Below are positions 9,220-17,948 of a stretch of DNA of 64,000 bases, one piece after another. This DNA comes from Mangrovitalea sediminis (lineage in GTDB: Bacteria; Pseudomonadota; Gammaproteobacteria; Pseudomonadales; Oleiphilaceae), in NCBI RefSeq assembly GCF_002514725.1, contig NZ_NTLB01000001.1:372001-436000 (forward strand), given 5' to 3'. Position numbers and translations under genes: made by a program. The notes beneath the pieces were generated by a model, which saw nothing but the letters and a program-made list of their open reading frames with translations, was not told where the DNA came from and searched no databases. Position 1 is the stretch's first letter; each line of letters opens with the position of its first letter.

Positions 9220-10411
9220 CCGCGACATCATCCTGCTGCAGGTTCAATTGCGAAGCGTCTCGGGCAATAACACCGCGACTGAACTCGGGATTGACCTGCT
9301 GCACCCGCATCCGGGTGTGCGTATCCTGCAACTCCGGCATGCTGTCTGGTGAATCCTGAAAGTGGTAGGTGCGGTAAAGCTTCAGCGTATCGCCGGGTCG
9401 GATACCGGAACCCGCTCCCGCCGCCAGATAGACCGTCTTATTGTCGACGCGGCTGATACGTGTCATAAAAGGCTGACAGGCGATAGCCTGGGTGACCACG
9501 TCCCGCATCTGGCCAATGGCACCACGCACCGCGTCCCCGTAATCGGTCCGCCAGAAGGCTGCAGAGCCAAAGCCCACGTCCGTGGTTTTGTCGATGTTCC
9601 ACTTGCCCGTTACGGCGATTTGCCGCTCGTCGATGATGCTGCCGCTAAAACCGTCATACACAAAGATATCGACGACGAAGTGCCTGCGCGTATTGGAGAG
9701 TCCGACGCCCCGCACCATTCGGTCGACAATCGAAGTACCCCAGGCATTGGGATCGATCAGACCGATATCCCGAATGACACCGGCCACCACAAACTGAACA
9801 TTCATTTCCCGCGCCAGACGCAACGTTTTATCCACGACATTGTCGGGCTCGATACGCGTCGGCGCATCGCCGACATCCTGAAACAGATCGCGGCGCCCGA
9901 TCGAAAAAGGCTCCACGGAGTTCGTCTGCAACAGCGATTGATATAACGCGGCCGGCAGCGCCCGGCCAATGTTGTCGAGCGCCCCCATTCCGGCCTGGGC
10001 CGGGTGCAACAAAGCAAATCCCGCGACGGCCACACGCTTGCGATAGCCGGCAGCCTCTGAACTTGTGCAACGGGAATTTCCAGCCTGCATGTCCGCCAGC
10101 AATACCAGCCGCAGGACATCACCCTCCCGGTGCTCGCTAAGCACTTTCACCTGTCGTGCGCTGGCCTGGCTGGCAACGGTCAGACTGGACTTCGTCAGCA
10201 CACCGTTTTCCATGGTATCGCTGGAGTCCACCTGAGCCTCGAACTGCAGCGCTGCATCACGCAGCGCCGCGTTACGGGCCTCTTCTCGCGCCTTATCAAC
10301 GTCTCCATGGCGAATCACCGCCTGCCCCCCTGCCTGGACCCATTGGGCGGACACGGTCGGAGCCATCAGAAAGACAACCGTCGCAATTAGAACGCCAAGA
10401 CGACACGACAT
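9209..10411 (-). CDS. flgT: Flagellar assembly protein FlgT
   Basis: FlgT is an exported protein that builds the H-ring around the flagellar basal body in Vibrio and relatives. The product begins with a signal peptide (MSCRLGVLIATVVFLMAPTVSA). An N-terminal domain with ALRDAALQFEAQV (about residues 45-60), a middle TolB-N-like segment (RVAVAGFALL) and a C-terminal beta domain (about 310-400) follow. I use ATG 10411. GTG 10423, which overlaps the flgP stop by one base, is the alternative. Length near 400 residues is normal. It lies directly downstream of flgP in one operon; no other flagellar genes are in the window. Confidence 0.85.
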   Translation of the reverse strand: MSCRLGVLIATVVFLMAPTVSAQWVQAGGQAVIRHGDVDKAREEARNAALRDAALQFEAQVDSSDTMENGVLTKSSLTVASQASARQVKVLSEHREGDVLRLVLLADMQAGNSRCTSSEAAGYRKRVAVAGFALLHPAQAGMGALDNIGRALPAALYQSLLQTNSVEPFSIGRRDLFQDVGDAPTRIEPDNVVDKTLRLAREMNVQFVVAGVIRDIGLIDPNAWGTSIVDRMVRGVGLSNTRRHFVVDIFVYDGFSGSIIDERQIAVTGKWNIDKTTDVGFGSAAFWRTDYGDAVRGAIGQMRDVVTQAIACQPFMTRISRVDNKTVYLAAGAGSGIRPGDTLKLYRTYHFQDSPDSMPELQDTHTRMRVQQVNPEFSRGVIARDASQLNLQQDDVAVIW

Positions 10412-10422
10412 GTGAACACCCA

Positions 10423-10962
10423 CTATTGGTCCAGATAGTAGAGCGAATCGACACCCTTTTTACCGGAGGCGACGTCACCACTGGCGTCATTTCCCCGGGG
10501 CATCGGAATCGGGCAATTCGCCGCGACCTCTTCCGGCGTCAGGTGCGCTACGCAGGCACGGAACCGGGGCTCCAGCTTGAGCTGCATCACCGTTTCGACC
10601 ACACCGTCGGCATGCTCGTTGACCGAAATGACCTTGGCGCCGCGGATATAGCTATCCACATAGGCCCGAAACACGTCGTTATGCAGCACGAAGTCATTGA
10701 CCGTGGAACTGCCATAGATCACGGTGCCATAGACCCGCTCGGCCAGCGCGCGATAGGCGTCGAGCTTGGAGGCTCGCATGGCCAACAGATGTTTGCGGGG
10801 ATCCTGACGATCACCCAGCTTGTCGTAGGTGCCATAACCGCTCACCCGTATGACCACGGGTTCGAGATCCACCTTTGACACATTATTCTGCGGCGACTGC
10901 AGCCCAGAACAACCTCCCAGCAGCACAGCGAACGCGGCTATCAACCATCCGCGATTTTTCAT
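10423..10962 (-). CDS. flgP: LPP20-family lipoprotein, FlgP-like
   Basis: Outer-membrane lipoprotein predicted to form part of the flagellar H-ring/basal disk with FlgT. The 179-residue protein has a lipobox LLGGC (Cys near residue 15) and the LPP20 core RASKLDAYRALAERVYG (about 60-76). ATG 10962 is preceded by GTGGAG, seven bases away; the upstream frame extension is not needed. The neighbouring flgT supports the call. A long structured leader and a sigma-54-like promoter lie upstream. Confidence 0.85.
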   Translation of the reverse strand: MKNRGWLIAAFAVLLGGCSGLQSPQNNVSKVDLEPVVIRVSGYGTYDKLGDRQDPRKHLLAMRASKLDAYRALAERVYGTVIYGSSTVNDFVLHNDVFRAYVDSYIRGAKVISVNEHADGVVETVMQLKLEPRFRACVAHLTPEEVAANCPIPMPRGNDASGDVASGKKGVDSLYYLDQ

Positions 10963-11155
10963 AATCAGTCTCCACCCGGTGCGTGAACGAACGCGGCAAC
11001 CCGCCGCCACTCGTCACGGGTACGCAATTTCCCTGAGAAGGGCATAGAAAATTCCATGCCAACATTTTCAGCCAGAAAATCATGATGTTAACCCAAAGCC
11101 TACTTGCCGATGCGGCAAGGGTTCGCCGCTTTTTCGGCAGCGGTCGACGTTACCC
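10963..11155 (-). promoter_or_regulatory. Highly structured 5' leader of flgP
   Basis: Between the candidate promoter and flgP (read on the minus strand) there are five successive stem-loops: CCGCT/AGCGG at 11126-11143; CTTGCCG/CGGCAAG at 11103-11119, wrapped by an AACCC/GGGTT stem; ATTTTC/GAAAAT at 11064-11080; a 20-nt hairpin GGCAT...ATGCC at 11041-11060; and GCGGC/GCCGC at 10993-11007. No known riboswitch class was recognised. A structured untranslated leader is seen; its regulatory role is inferred. Confidence 0.5.
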
Positions 11156-11166
11156 GATCCCCACCT

Positions 11167-11182
11167 TGCAAAAGCGCGCCCA
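11167..11182 (-). promoter_or_regulatory. Candidate sigma-54 promoter for flgPT
   Basis: The minus strand reads TGGGCGCGCTTTTGCA, with the invariant GG and GC separated by exactly 10 bases as sigma-54 requires. The -24 element is imperfect. Sigma-54 control of flgP is known in Vibrio, which supports it. Transcription would begin near 11155, giving a leader of about 190 nt. Confidence 0.45.
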
Positions 11183-11330
11183 GGGCAACGATTCCTGACA
11201 ATTGGTAACAAGATTTTCCCCGCCGGCCCCAATACCCTTCGAGACCTGAACTAAAATCAGAAGCTGACGGACTCGTCATAGACCGTCCAGACAACCATCA
11301 GATATCAGCAGTTTGTTCGGGAGTATATGC

Positions 11331-12575
11331 ATGTCGATGCGACGCCTGGCCTTGGCCGCCGCCATAACCACCCTGACCTCCACAGCTTATGCAGGTCCTC
11401 AGCTTTTCAGTGACGCACGTTCATTTGCCATGGGAGGCACCGGTGTCGCTTCTGCGCTACCGTCGGACGCCAGTTTCGCCAACCCGGCCCTGCTGGCCAT
11501 TCGTCAGCACAGTGACAGTGCAGACGATTTTGCACTGGTTCTGCCTTCAGCGAACGCCCGCTATGCCGACGACAAGAAAGTGATCGACCAGATCAACGCC
11601 ATCCAGGACGAAATCAACCGTTTCAACAGCGCACTCAGTGCCCTGAACAGCACCGCCGTGCAGCAGTCCGCCGCCACGCTGGAAAACCAGCTACGCGACC
11701 TCAACCACGATACCGTTCGAGGTGACGCCGGACTGGGCATCGCCCTGCAGGTGCCTAGCCAGTCCCTTTCCGTCGGCGTATTCAGTGATGCCACCCTGCG
11801 AGTCACCGCCCAAAGCGACATTGCAGCCAGCGACCTGACCTACCTGAACAATATTGCCAACGGGACACCCGCCACTTCGATCGACACCAGCGGCACCGGT
11901 ACCGGTGGCTATAGGCTCCAGTCCTACGGCACGGTCGTCGGAGCCGCCGTCGGCGAAGCGGGCATCAGTTTCGCCCACCAGTTCGACCTTAACGACCATC
12001 AGATCGCCCTGGGCATTTCGCCCAAATTCGTGCAACTGCGGACCTTTGACTATAAACAGGACGTTGGCAGTTTCGACAGCTCAAACTTCCACGCTGCCAA
12101 CTACGAAACCCGAAAAAATGGCTTCAATGCCGATATCGGCGCCGCCTATCAGTTTGGGGAACAGAGTCAGTGGGTAGCGGGCCTGAGCATTCGCAACGTT
12201 ATCCCGATGAAACTGGACTCGGTGTACGGCCGCACCTTCCATCTCGATCCGAAAGCAACAGTCGGGCTTTCCCAGTCCACCGACTGGCATACCCTGTCCG
12301 TCGATCTCGACCTGACGCCGACGCGGTCCTTCGGCTATGACGATAAAACCCAGTGGCTGGCGGTTGGCGGGGAATTCAACATCTTCGAGACCTTACAGCT
12401 GCGCGCTGGCGTGCGGCAGAACCTGGCTAAAACCGGGACCGATTATGGTGTTCAGGAGAAAACCCAGTTCACCGCCGGCGTTGGCCTTTCGCCTTTTGGC
12501 ATCCACCTGGAACTGTCGGGCCTGGTCAGTTCCGCCGAATACGGCGCCGCTTTACAGACCGCATTCACCTTCTAG
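11331..12575 (+). CDS. TraF-like beta-barrel outer-membrane protein
   Basis: Predicted outer-membrane barrel of the family labelled 'conjugal transfer protein TraF' (TraF_2), despite having no conjugation genes around it. ATG 11331 follows a GGGAG site. A signal peptide ends at AYA near residue 22. The mature start resembles FadL/OMPP1 barrels (SARSFAMGGTGVASALPSDA, with an ARSFAMGG motif and NPALL near residue 52). A Gln/Asn-rich helical insertion lies at about 85-130. Alternating beta strands run to a terminal Phe (ALQTAFTF), typical of barrels. Function unknown; a hydrophobic-substrate channel is an inference. Confidence 0.75.
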   Translation: MSMRRLALAAAITTLTSTAYAGPQLFSDARSFAMGGTGVASALPSDASFANPALLAIRQHSDSADDFALVLPSANARYADDKKVIDQINAIQDEINRFNSALSALNSTAVQQSAATLENQLRDLNHDTVRGDAGLGIALQVPSQSLSVGVFSDATLRVTAQSDIAASDLTYLNNIANGTPATSIDTSGTGTGGYRLQSYGTVVGAAVGEAGISFAHQFDLNDHQIALGISPKFVQLRTFDYKQDVGSFDSSNFHAANYETRKNGFNADIGAAYQFGEQSQWVAGLSIRNVIPMKLDSVYGRTFHLDPKATVGLSQSTDWHTLSVDLDLTPTRSFGYDDKTQWLAVGGEFNIFETLQLRAGVRQNLAKTGTDYGVQEKTQFTAGVGLSPFGIHLELSGLVSSAEYGAALQTAFTF

Positions 12576-12584
12576 GCGACACCT

Positions 12585-12610
12585 CACGGCTCCGCCCCCG
12601 CGGAGCCGTT
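12585..12610 (+). terminator. Terminator after the TraF-like gene
   Basis: A perfect 10-bp stem ACGGCTCCGC / GCGGAGCCGT with a CCCC loop starts 10 bp after the stop. The T-run is short (TTT), so strength is uncertain. Confidence 0.6.
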
Positions 12611-12665
12611 TGCCGCCCTCCCTCAATACCGACATAATGCTCGCCAGCATTTGAGGAGAGCAGCA

Positions 12666-13901
12666 GTGCAAATCTATCTGGTCGGAGGCGCCGTTCGCGA
12701 CGGACTGCTGGGACTCCCGGTTCAGGACCGGGACTGGGTCGTGGTGGGGGCCCGCCCGGAAGACATGCTCGCACAGGGATTTCGCCAGGTTGGTGCTGAT
12801 TTCCCGGTATTCCTGCACCCCGACACTCGCGAGGAATATGCCCTCGCCCGCACAGAACGCAAGCAGGGCCATGGTTATCACGGTTTTTCCATCTATAGCG
12901 CACCGGATGTCACTCTCGAAGAGGATTTGCGCCGTCGCGACCTGACCATCAACGCCATGGCCCAAACTCCGGAGGGAGAACTGGTCGATCCATTTGGCGG
13001 CCAGCGGGATCTCGACAATAAACAGTTGCGCCACGTATCCCCTGCCTTCAGCGAGGACCCACTGCGTATACTGCGCATTGCCCGCTTCGCTGCTCGCTTT
13101 GCCGTCCTGGGTTTTGAAGTGGCGCCGGAAACGATGCAACTGATGCAGGACATGGTGGCGGCCGGAGAAGTCGATCACCTGGTGGCCGAACGCGTCTGGC
13201 AGGAAACGCAGCGGGCCCTGCAGGAAAGGCAGCCGCGCGTCTTCTTTGATGTGCTGCGTCGCTGCGGCGCCCTTGCTGTCCTGTTTCCTGAACTCGACGC
13301 ACTCTTTGGCGTGCCGCAGCCGCCTGAGCATCATCCGGAAATCGATACCGGCGAGCACAGCCTGCTCTGCCTGGAGCAGGCCTGCCGACTCAGCGACGCA
13401 ACCGATGTGCGTTTTGCCGCCCTGATGCACGACCTGGGGAAAGGTCTGACGCCGCAGGCGGAGTGGCCCCGACACATCGCCCACGAAACGCGGGGGCTCC
13501 CCCTGATCCGTCAGGTCAGCGAACGCTGGAAGGTCCCTAACGAGTGCCGCGATCTAGCCTTACTGACCGCGCAGTACCACACGCACGTGCACCGCGCCGG
13601 CGAATTGCGGCCAGAAACCTATCTCAAGGTATTGGACGCTGGCGACGCCTGGCGGCGACCCGACCGTTTCGAGCGTTTCCTTATCGCCTGTGAAGCCGAC
13701 GCACGGGGACGCACCGGCCTGAGTGATCGCCCCTACCCCCAGGCGAACCTGTTCCGCGCGGCCCTGCAGGCTGCGCAGTCGGTCAACCCGAGAGCCTTGA
13801 TGGAAGAGGGTTTTCAGGGAAAAGCGCTGGGCGAAGCGATCCAACGGGAGCGTCTGGCTCGTATTACCGAGACATTGAAAACGCAAAGGAAAACCTCCTG
13901 A
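12666..13901 (+). CDS. cca: CCA-adding tRNA nucleotidyltransferase
   Basis: Adds or repairs the 3'-CCA of tRNAs using CTP and ATP without a template. GTG 12666 ([12 protein letters not shown] after decoding) has GAGGAG ten bases upstream and gives 411 residues, the length of the E. coli enzyme. Visible motifs are [20 protein letters not shown] (catalytic nucleotidyltransferase domain), RRDLTINAM (nucleotide selection) and [17 protein letters not shown]-terminal HD phosphohydrolase signature (ALMHDLGKG, about residue 255) marks the gammaproteobacterial bifunctional type with phosphatase activity. Confidence 0.95.
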   Translation: MQIYLVGGAVRDGLLGLPVQDRDWVVVGARPEDMLAQGFRQVGADFPVFLHPDTREEYALARTERKQGHGYHGFSIYSAPDVTLEEDLRRRDLTINAMAQTPEGELVDPFGGQRDLDNKQLRHVSPAFSEDPLRILRIARFAARFAVLGFEVAPETMQLMQDMVAAGEVDHLVAERVWQETQRALQERQPRVFFDVLRRCGALAVLFPELDALFGVPQPPEHHPEIDTGEHSLLCLEQACRLSDATDVRFAALMHDLGKGLTPQAEWPRHIAHETRGLPLIRQVSERWKVPNECRDLALLTAQYHTHVHRAGELRPETYLKVLDAGDAWRRPDRFERFLIACEADARGRTGLSDRPYPQANLFRAALQAAQSVNPRALMEEGFQGKALGEAIQRERLARITETLKTQRKTS

Positions 13902-13917
13902 TGGCCCTCGAAAGCCT

Positions 13918-14664
13918 ATGATCACGGACGCGCCTGTCGCCCTCATCACCGGAGCCGCTCAACGACTCGGCGCCGCCACAGCCCAAGCTCTGCATGCCCG
14001 TGGCTACCGCGTGCTTATCCATTACCGCCACAGCGCCGACAAGGCTCTCAAGCTGGCCAGGAACCTGAATGGCATTCGCCCGGAATCTGCACACCCGCTG
14101 CAGGCAGACCTCGAGGCAAGCGATCAGGTCTTGGCGCTGGCGAAAGCGGCTACCGGGCACTGGCAACGCCTTGACCTGCTGGTCAATAATGCCTCCCTGT
14201 TCTATCCGGCGCCGACGGACACGGCGACGCTCGATGATTGGGACAGCATCATGCACACCAATGTCCGGGCACCATTTTTCCTCGTTCAACAATGCCTCCC
14301 CGCGCTGAAAGCCACTCAAGGTAACGTCGTCAACCTGATCGACATCTATGCCGAGCGCCCCTTGCCGCAACATCCGCTTTACTGCGCCAGCAAGGCCGCG
14401 CTGGCCATGCTGACACGCGCCCTGGCGCGCGATCTGGCGCCGGATGTCCGCGTCAACGGTGTATCGCCGGGCGCTATCCTCTGGCCGGACAACGGAGAGA
14501 CCATCGACGCGGACTATCAACAGCGCATCCTCTCCCAAACTCCGCTGGGGCGGACCGGTCAGCCCTCCGATATTGCGGACACCATTACCTGGCTCGCCTG
14601 TGAAGCACCCTTCGTCACTGGACAAATCATTGCGGTCGATGGCGGACGAACCCTGAACCAATAA
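13918..14664 (+). CDS. folM: Pteridine reductase, FolM-like SDR
   Basis: Short-chain dehydrogenase predicted to reduce dihydromonapterin or dihydrofolate with NADPH. The NADP-binding motif is TGAAQRLGAA near residue 11. NNAS at about 90 and the catalytic YCASK at about 158-162 follow. A GRTG segment and the VTGQIIAVDGG ending are typical of pteridine reductases. The arginine after TGAAQ (rather than TGG/TGAS) is the PTR1/FolM variant. Length 248 is normal. It begins 17 bp after cca. An in-frame folate gene neighbour is not seen, so general SDR is the fallback call. Confidence 0.82.
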   Translation: MITDAPVALITGAAQRLGAATAQALHARGYRVLIHYRHSADKALKLARNLNGIRPESAHPLQADLEASDQVLALAKAATGHWQRLDLLVNNASLFYPAPTDTATLDDWDSIMHTNVRAPFFLVQQCLPALKATQGNVVNLIDIYAERPLPQHPLYCASKAALAMLTRALARDLAPDVRVNGVSPGAILWPDNGETIDADYQQRILSQTPLGRTGQPSDIADTITWLACEAPFVTGQIIAVDGGRTLNQ

Positions 14665-14669
14665 CCGCT

Positions 14670-14689
14670 TTGCGGTAGAATAGCCGCAA
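14670..14689 (+). promoter_or_regulatory. Inverted repeat around a -10-like box before the thiolase gene
   Basis: TTGCGG and CCGCAA arms (14670-14675, 14684-14689) flank TAGAAT (14676-14681), a 5/6 match to a -10 box. No good -35 is seen. Could be an operator over the promoter of the thiolase gene at 14721. Confidence 0.35.
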
Positions 14690-14720
14690 CTCATCACCTT
14701 AATACTGTGGAGACTTATCG

Positions 14721-15905
14721 ATGCGCGATGTTGTGATTGCCGCCGCACGCCGTACCGCCATTGGCAGCTTCGGCGGGGCTCTCGCCGGCCTGAGCGCCGA
14801 CACTCTGGGCGCCACCGTTATCCGGCAGTTGCTGGAAGATACCGACATCGCGCCGGCAGACGTCGACGAAGTCATTCTCGGCCAGGTACTGACGGCCGGC
14901 AGCGGCCAGAACCCGGCCCGCCAGGCATCGATTCGTGGCGGCCTGCCCGATGCGGTACCAGCCATGACCATCAACAAGGTCTGCGGCTCCGGCCTGAAGG
15001 CCGTTCATCTCGCCGCCCAGGCCATCGCTTGCGGCGATGCCGACCTGATCATCGCTGGCGGCCAGGAGAATATGAGCCTGGCACCGCACGTTCTGCCCAA
15101 CAGCCGCACCGGCCAGCGCATGGGCAACTGGGCAATGATTGACACCATGATCAATGACGGCCTCTGGGATGCCTTCAACGGCTATCACATGGGCATCACG
15201 GCGGAGAATATTGTCGCCAAGTACGGCTTCACCCGTGAGGAGCAAGACGCCTTCGCCGCCGCCTCCCAACAGAAGGCGGTCGCCGCACAGGAAGCCAATC
15301 GTTTTGCCGACGAAATCGTCCCCGTCGAGATCCCCCAGCGCAAAGGCGACCCGATCCGCTTTGATCGCGACGAAGGTCCACGCGACGGCGTCACCGCGGA
15401 AGGCCTTTCCCGCCTGCGCCCGGCCTTCAAGGCTGATGGCAGCGTGACCGCCGGCAACGCCTCATCCCTGAACGACGGCGCCGCTGCTGTCATCGTCTGC
15501 AGCGCCGAAAAAGCCAAGGCCCTGGGCCTGGAGCCGTTGGCAGTGATCCGCGGGTACGCCAACGCCGGCGTCGATCCCGCTATCATGGGAACCGGCCCGG
15601 TACCCGCCACCCGCCGTTGCCTCGAGCGCGCCGGTTGGAGCATTGACGATCTCGACCTGATCGAGGCCAATGAAGCCTTCGCGGCCCAATCGCTTTCGGT
15701 CAACCGGGAACTGGGGTGGGATACGAGCAAGGTGAACGTGAATGGGGGAGCCATTGCGCTGGGCCATCCGATCGGCGCATCAGGATGCCGCATCCTGGTC
15801 ACCCTGCTCCACGAAATGCGCAGACGTAATGTCAGCAAAGGTCTGGCAACGCTGTGTATCGGCGGCGGCATGGGCGTGGCACTCGCCGTCGAGCGCCCGG
15901 CCTGA
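14721..15905 (+). CDS. Acetyl-CoA C-acetyltransferase (thiolase)
   Basis: Condenses two acetyl-CoA to acetoacetyl-CoA, or the reverse, in short-chain fatty acid, ketone-body or polyhydroxybutyrate metabolism. The 394-residue protein has the acyl-enzyme Cys88 in [10 protein letters not shown]. It also has NEAFAAQ, the GHPIGASG motif with the catalytic His (about residue 350), and the second Cys in CIGGGMG (about 380). Length and motifs match PhaA/AtoB biosynthetic-type thiolases. No phaB or phaC is adjacent, so the pathway cannot be assigned. It appears monocistronic, with trmL 21 bp downstream. Confidence 0.93.
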   Translation: MRDVVIAAARRTAIGSFGGALAGLSADTLGATVIRQLLEDTDIAPADVDEVILGQVLTAGSGQNPARQASIRGGLPDAVPAMTINKVCGSGLKAVHLAAQAIACGDADLIIAGGQENMSLAPHVLPNSRTGQRMGNWAMIDTMINDGLWDAFNGYHMGITAENIVAKYGFTREEQDAFAAASQQKAVAAQEANRFADEIVPVEIPQRKGDPIRFDRDEGPRDGVTAEGLSRLRPAFKADGSVTAGNASSLNDGAAAVIVCSAEKAKALGLEPLAVIRGYANAGVDPAIMGTGPVPATRRCLERAGWSIDDLDLIEANEAFAAQSLSVNRELGWDTSKVNVNGGAIALGHPIGASGCRILVTLLHEMRRRNVSKGLATLCIGGGMGVALAVERPA

Positions 15906-15926
15906 GGCTGACGAGAAATCGGAAGC

Positions 15927-16391
15927 ATGCCGCACATCGTTCTGTTCGAGCCGGAAATCCCGCCCAATACCGGAAACATTATCCGGCTGTGCGCGAACAC
16001 CGGCTTTCGCCTGCACCTGATCGAGCCGCTGGGCTTCGAAATCGACGATCGCCGGCTTCGCCGCGCTGGCCTGGATTACCGGGAATTCGCCTCGCTGACC
16101 GTACATCGGGACTTCGAGGCCTTCCTGGCCCAGGAACAACCCGAGCGGCTATTTGCCCTGACCACCAAAGGCAAGCGCTATCACCATGAGGTCGCGTTCA
16201 GGTCGGACGATTATCTGATGTTTGGACCGGAGTCTCGCGGCCTGCCGCTGGAGATCCGCCAGCAGCTTACGGAGTCGAATTGGCTGCGTGTGCCCATGCT
16301 GCCGCAGAGCCGCAGTCTGAACCTGTCCAATACAGTGGCGCTGATCGCCTATGAAGTCTGGCGCCAGCTGGATTTCGAGGGGGCTATATAA
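15927..16391 (+). CDS. trmL: tRNA (cytidine/uridine-34-2'-O)-methyltransferase TrmL
   Basis: SPOUT methyltransferase that 2'-O-methylates the wobble base of tRNA-Leu species using SAM. The 154-residue length matches the minimalist TrmL. Motif 1 is [18 protein letters not shown] (about residues 8-25, RNA and SAM-binding Asn/Arg). Motif 2 is FGPESRGLP (about 96-104). Motif 3 is [18 protein letters not shown] (the knot). It is convergent with secB; a perfect 10-bp stem lies between them. Confidence 0.94.
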   Translation: MPHIVLFEPEIPPNTGNIIRLCANTGFRLHLIEPLGFEIDDRRLRRAGLDYREFASLTVHRDFEAFLAQEQPERLFALTTKGKRYHHEVAFRSDDYLMFGPESRGLPLEIRQQLTESNWLRVPMLPQSRSLNLSNTVALIAYEVWRQLDFEGAI

Positions 16392-16398
16392 GAGACAG

Positions 16399-16429
16399 GT
16401 CGCTGCGGGATAACACACTCCGCAGCGAC
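16399..16429. terminator. Stem-loop between convergent trmL and secB
   Basis: Perfect 10-bp arms GTCGCTGCGG / CCGCAGCGAC with an 11-nt loop sit between two converging stops. There is no clear T-run in either direction, so it is a terminator-like hairpin rather than a canonical terminator. Confidence 0.45.
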
Positions 16430-16442
16430 ACTGACCGAAGGC

Positions 16443-16919
16443 TCAGTGCGCGGTGCTGTCGCTCTGCGCTTCTTCCTGCTGACGCTGGAGAGCCTGCGCA
16501 TAGATAGCATCGAAGTTGACCGGCGACAGCATCAGTGCCGGGAAACTGCCACGATTGACCAGACTGTCAATCAATTCGCGGGCGTAGGGGAAAAGGATAT
16601 TGGGGCAGTATGCACCCAGCATGTGGCCGAGCTGGTCGCCTTCGAATCCGGAGATAAAGAAGACACCCGCCTGCTGCACCTCAACGATAAATGCCGTTTT
16701 TTCACCCACCTTGGCCGTCACGGTCAGGGACAGCACCACTTCGAACTGGGTATCGTTCAGACGTTCGTTCGAGGTATTCAGGTCCAGGTTGACCTGCGGC
16801 TGCCACTGTTCCTGAAACACCAGCGGCGCGCTCGGAGATTCGAAGGAAATATCCTTGGTATAAATACGCTGCAGGGCGAATTGCGGCTGCCCTTCGGTCG
16901 GCTGTTGCTCGTCTGCCAT
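16443..16919 (-). CDS. secB: Protein-export chaperone SecB
   Basis: Tetrameric cytoplasmic chaperone that holds presecretory proteins unfolded and passes them to SecA. The 158-residue acidic protein shows the family segments [19 protein letters not shown] (about residues 13-31), [11 protein letters not shown] and the conserved [17 protein letters not shown] (about 103-119). Size is normal. It belongs to the grxC-secB neighbourhood conserved in Enterobacteria and Pseudomonas; grxC starts 160 bp upstream on the same strand. Confidence 0.96.
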   Translation of the reverse strand: MADEQQPTEGQPQFALQRIYTKDISFESPSAPLVFQEQWQPQVNLDLNTSNERLNDTQFEVVLSLTVTAKVGEKTAFIVEVQQAGVFFISGFEGDQLGHMLGAYCPNILFPYARELIDSLVNRGSFPALMLSPVNFDAIYAQALQRQQEEAQSDSTAH

Positions 16920-17081
16920 GTCGAACCCTTCTATCTAGTGTCGTCGTGTTGTGTTGGTATTCAGTCTGATGTGCGCCTTTAGCCCAACATCACCTGTCGC
17001 CGCTATGCGCCGAAGGTCCCTATTATAGACGTACATTATATAGACCAGTCCGCTGACAGAACTGTGAAACCGACCATCCGA

Positions 17082-17339
17082 TCAGCTTGCAGACAGCAAC
17101 CGGTCCAATTCGCCACTACGCTCAAGCGCGTAGAGTTCATCGCAGCCGCCGACGTGGCGGTCCCCGATCCAGATTTGCGGCACCGTATGACGACCGCTTT
17201 TCTGCATCATTTCCTGACGTAGCCGGTAATCGTCGTCCACAGCAATCTCCGTGTAGGTAACACCCTTGCTATCGAGCAACCGCTTTGCCCGGACACAGAA
17301 AGGACAATAGCGGGTGGTGTAAAGCATCACCGACGACAT
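17082..17339 (-). CDS. grxC: Glutaredoxin 3
   Basis: Glutathione-dependent dithiol oxidoreductase of 85 residues. The redox motif CPFC is at about residues 12-15, in TTRYCPFCVRAKRLL. HTVPQIWIGDRHVGGCDEL (about 53-71) carries the cis-Pro and glutathione-binding GG. I chose ATG 17339 because GGAG lies six bases upstream; GTG 17351 would add four residues. It follows the rhodanese gene by 59 bp on the same strand, the yibN-grxC-secB order known from E. coli. Confidence 0.94.
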   Translation of the reverse strand: MSSVMLYTTRYCPFCVRAKRLLDSKGVTYTEIAVDDDYRLRQEMMQKSGRHTVPQIWIGDRHVGGCDELYALERSGELDRLLSAS

Positions 17340-17398
17340 AATCGACTCCACACTTATCAGACGGGACCACTCCCCGGAGCGTAACGACGCGTGGCCGT

Positions 17399-17815
17399 TT
17401 ACTTACGGATTAGGGGCAGGTTACTGCCTCTCCACTCCTCAACGCCACCTCGCAGCCGTACTGCATTCTTGAAACCGGCCTTGTTCAGCATCTTCACGGC
17501 GGCACCGGCCGACTGCCCGGTTCTGCACACGAGCAGGATCTGCTGCCCCTCATGCTTCTTCAGCTCGGAGATGCGCTCCTGCAGGTTGGCCAGGGGAATA
17601 TGCAGCGACCCGGTAATATGTCCGGCCGTAAAATCTTTGCGTTCGCGCAAGTCCACGACCACCATCTGATCCTTATTGATCAGGCTAACCGCTTCATTCG
17701 GCGAAATCTTGCGCCCGGCGCGGAACGATTCCAACAACATTAACGCAGCCAGCAATGCTGCGAAGATCACCACCAGGATCCAGTGGTTGACAGCAAATTC
17801 AAACAGCCTTTCCAT
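17399..17815 (-). CDS. Membrane-anchored rhodanese-like protein (YibN-like)
   Basis: Single-domain rhodanese of 138 residues with an N-terminal membrane anchor (about 8-26, NHWILVVIFAALLAALMLL). The sulfurtransferase domain has the active-site loop CRTGQS (about residue 100) and VVDLRERKDF. Known relatives (E. coli YibN) sit beside grxC and secB exactly as here. The specific sulfur acceptor is unknown. Likely first gene of a grxC-secB operon; gpmI is divergent, 133 bp away. Confidence 0.9.
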   Translation of the reverse strand: MERLFEFAVNHWILVVIFAALLAALMLLESFRAGRKISPNEAVSLINKDQMVVVDLRERKDFTAGHITGSLHIPLANLQERISELKKHEGQQILLVCRTGQSAGAAVKMLNKAGFKNAVRLRGGVEEWRGSNLPLIRK

Positions 17816-17948
17816 TGATTCAGCCTACGATGGATGTGGCGGCGATTATACACAGGGAGCCTCCCGGACAGAAGGTGCGCCGCATAGCCTAGCCGGGTCA
17901 AAACAGGTAAAATCCGGGGCTCTGAAACCCCTGCAACCGAGTTGAGTG

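Noticed and set aside
10963..11155. Cyclic-di-GMP (GEMM) riboswitch in the flgP leader
   Set aside because: Hairpins are present, but the conserved core sequences of the class (such as GCAAAGC and the GGCAAACC segment) are not found.
11313..12575. Part of a conjugation system, from the TraF-like name
   Set aside because: No other transfer gene is nearby. The family name is historical and the protein looks like a FadL-type barrel.
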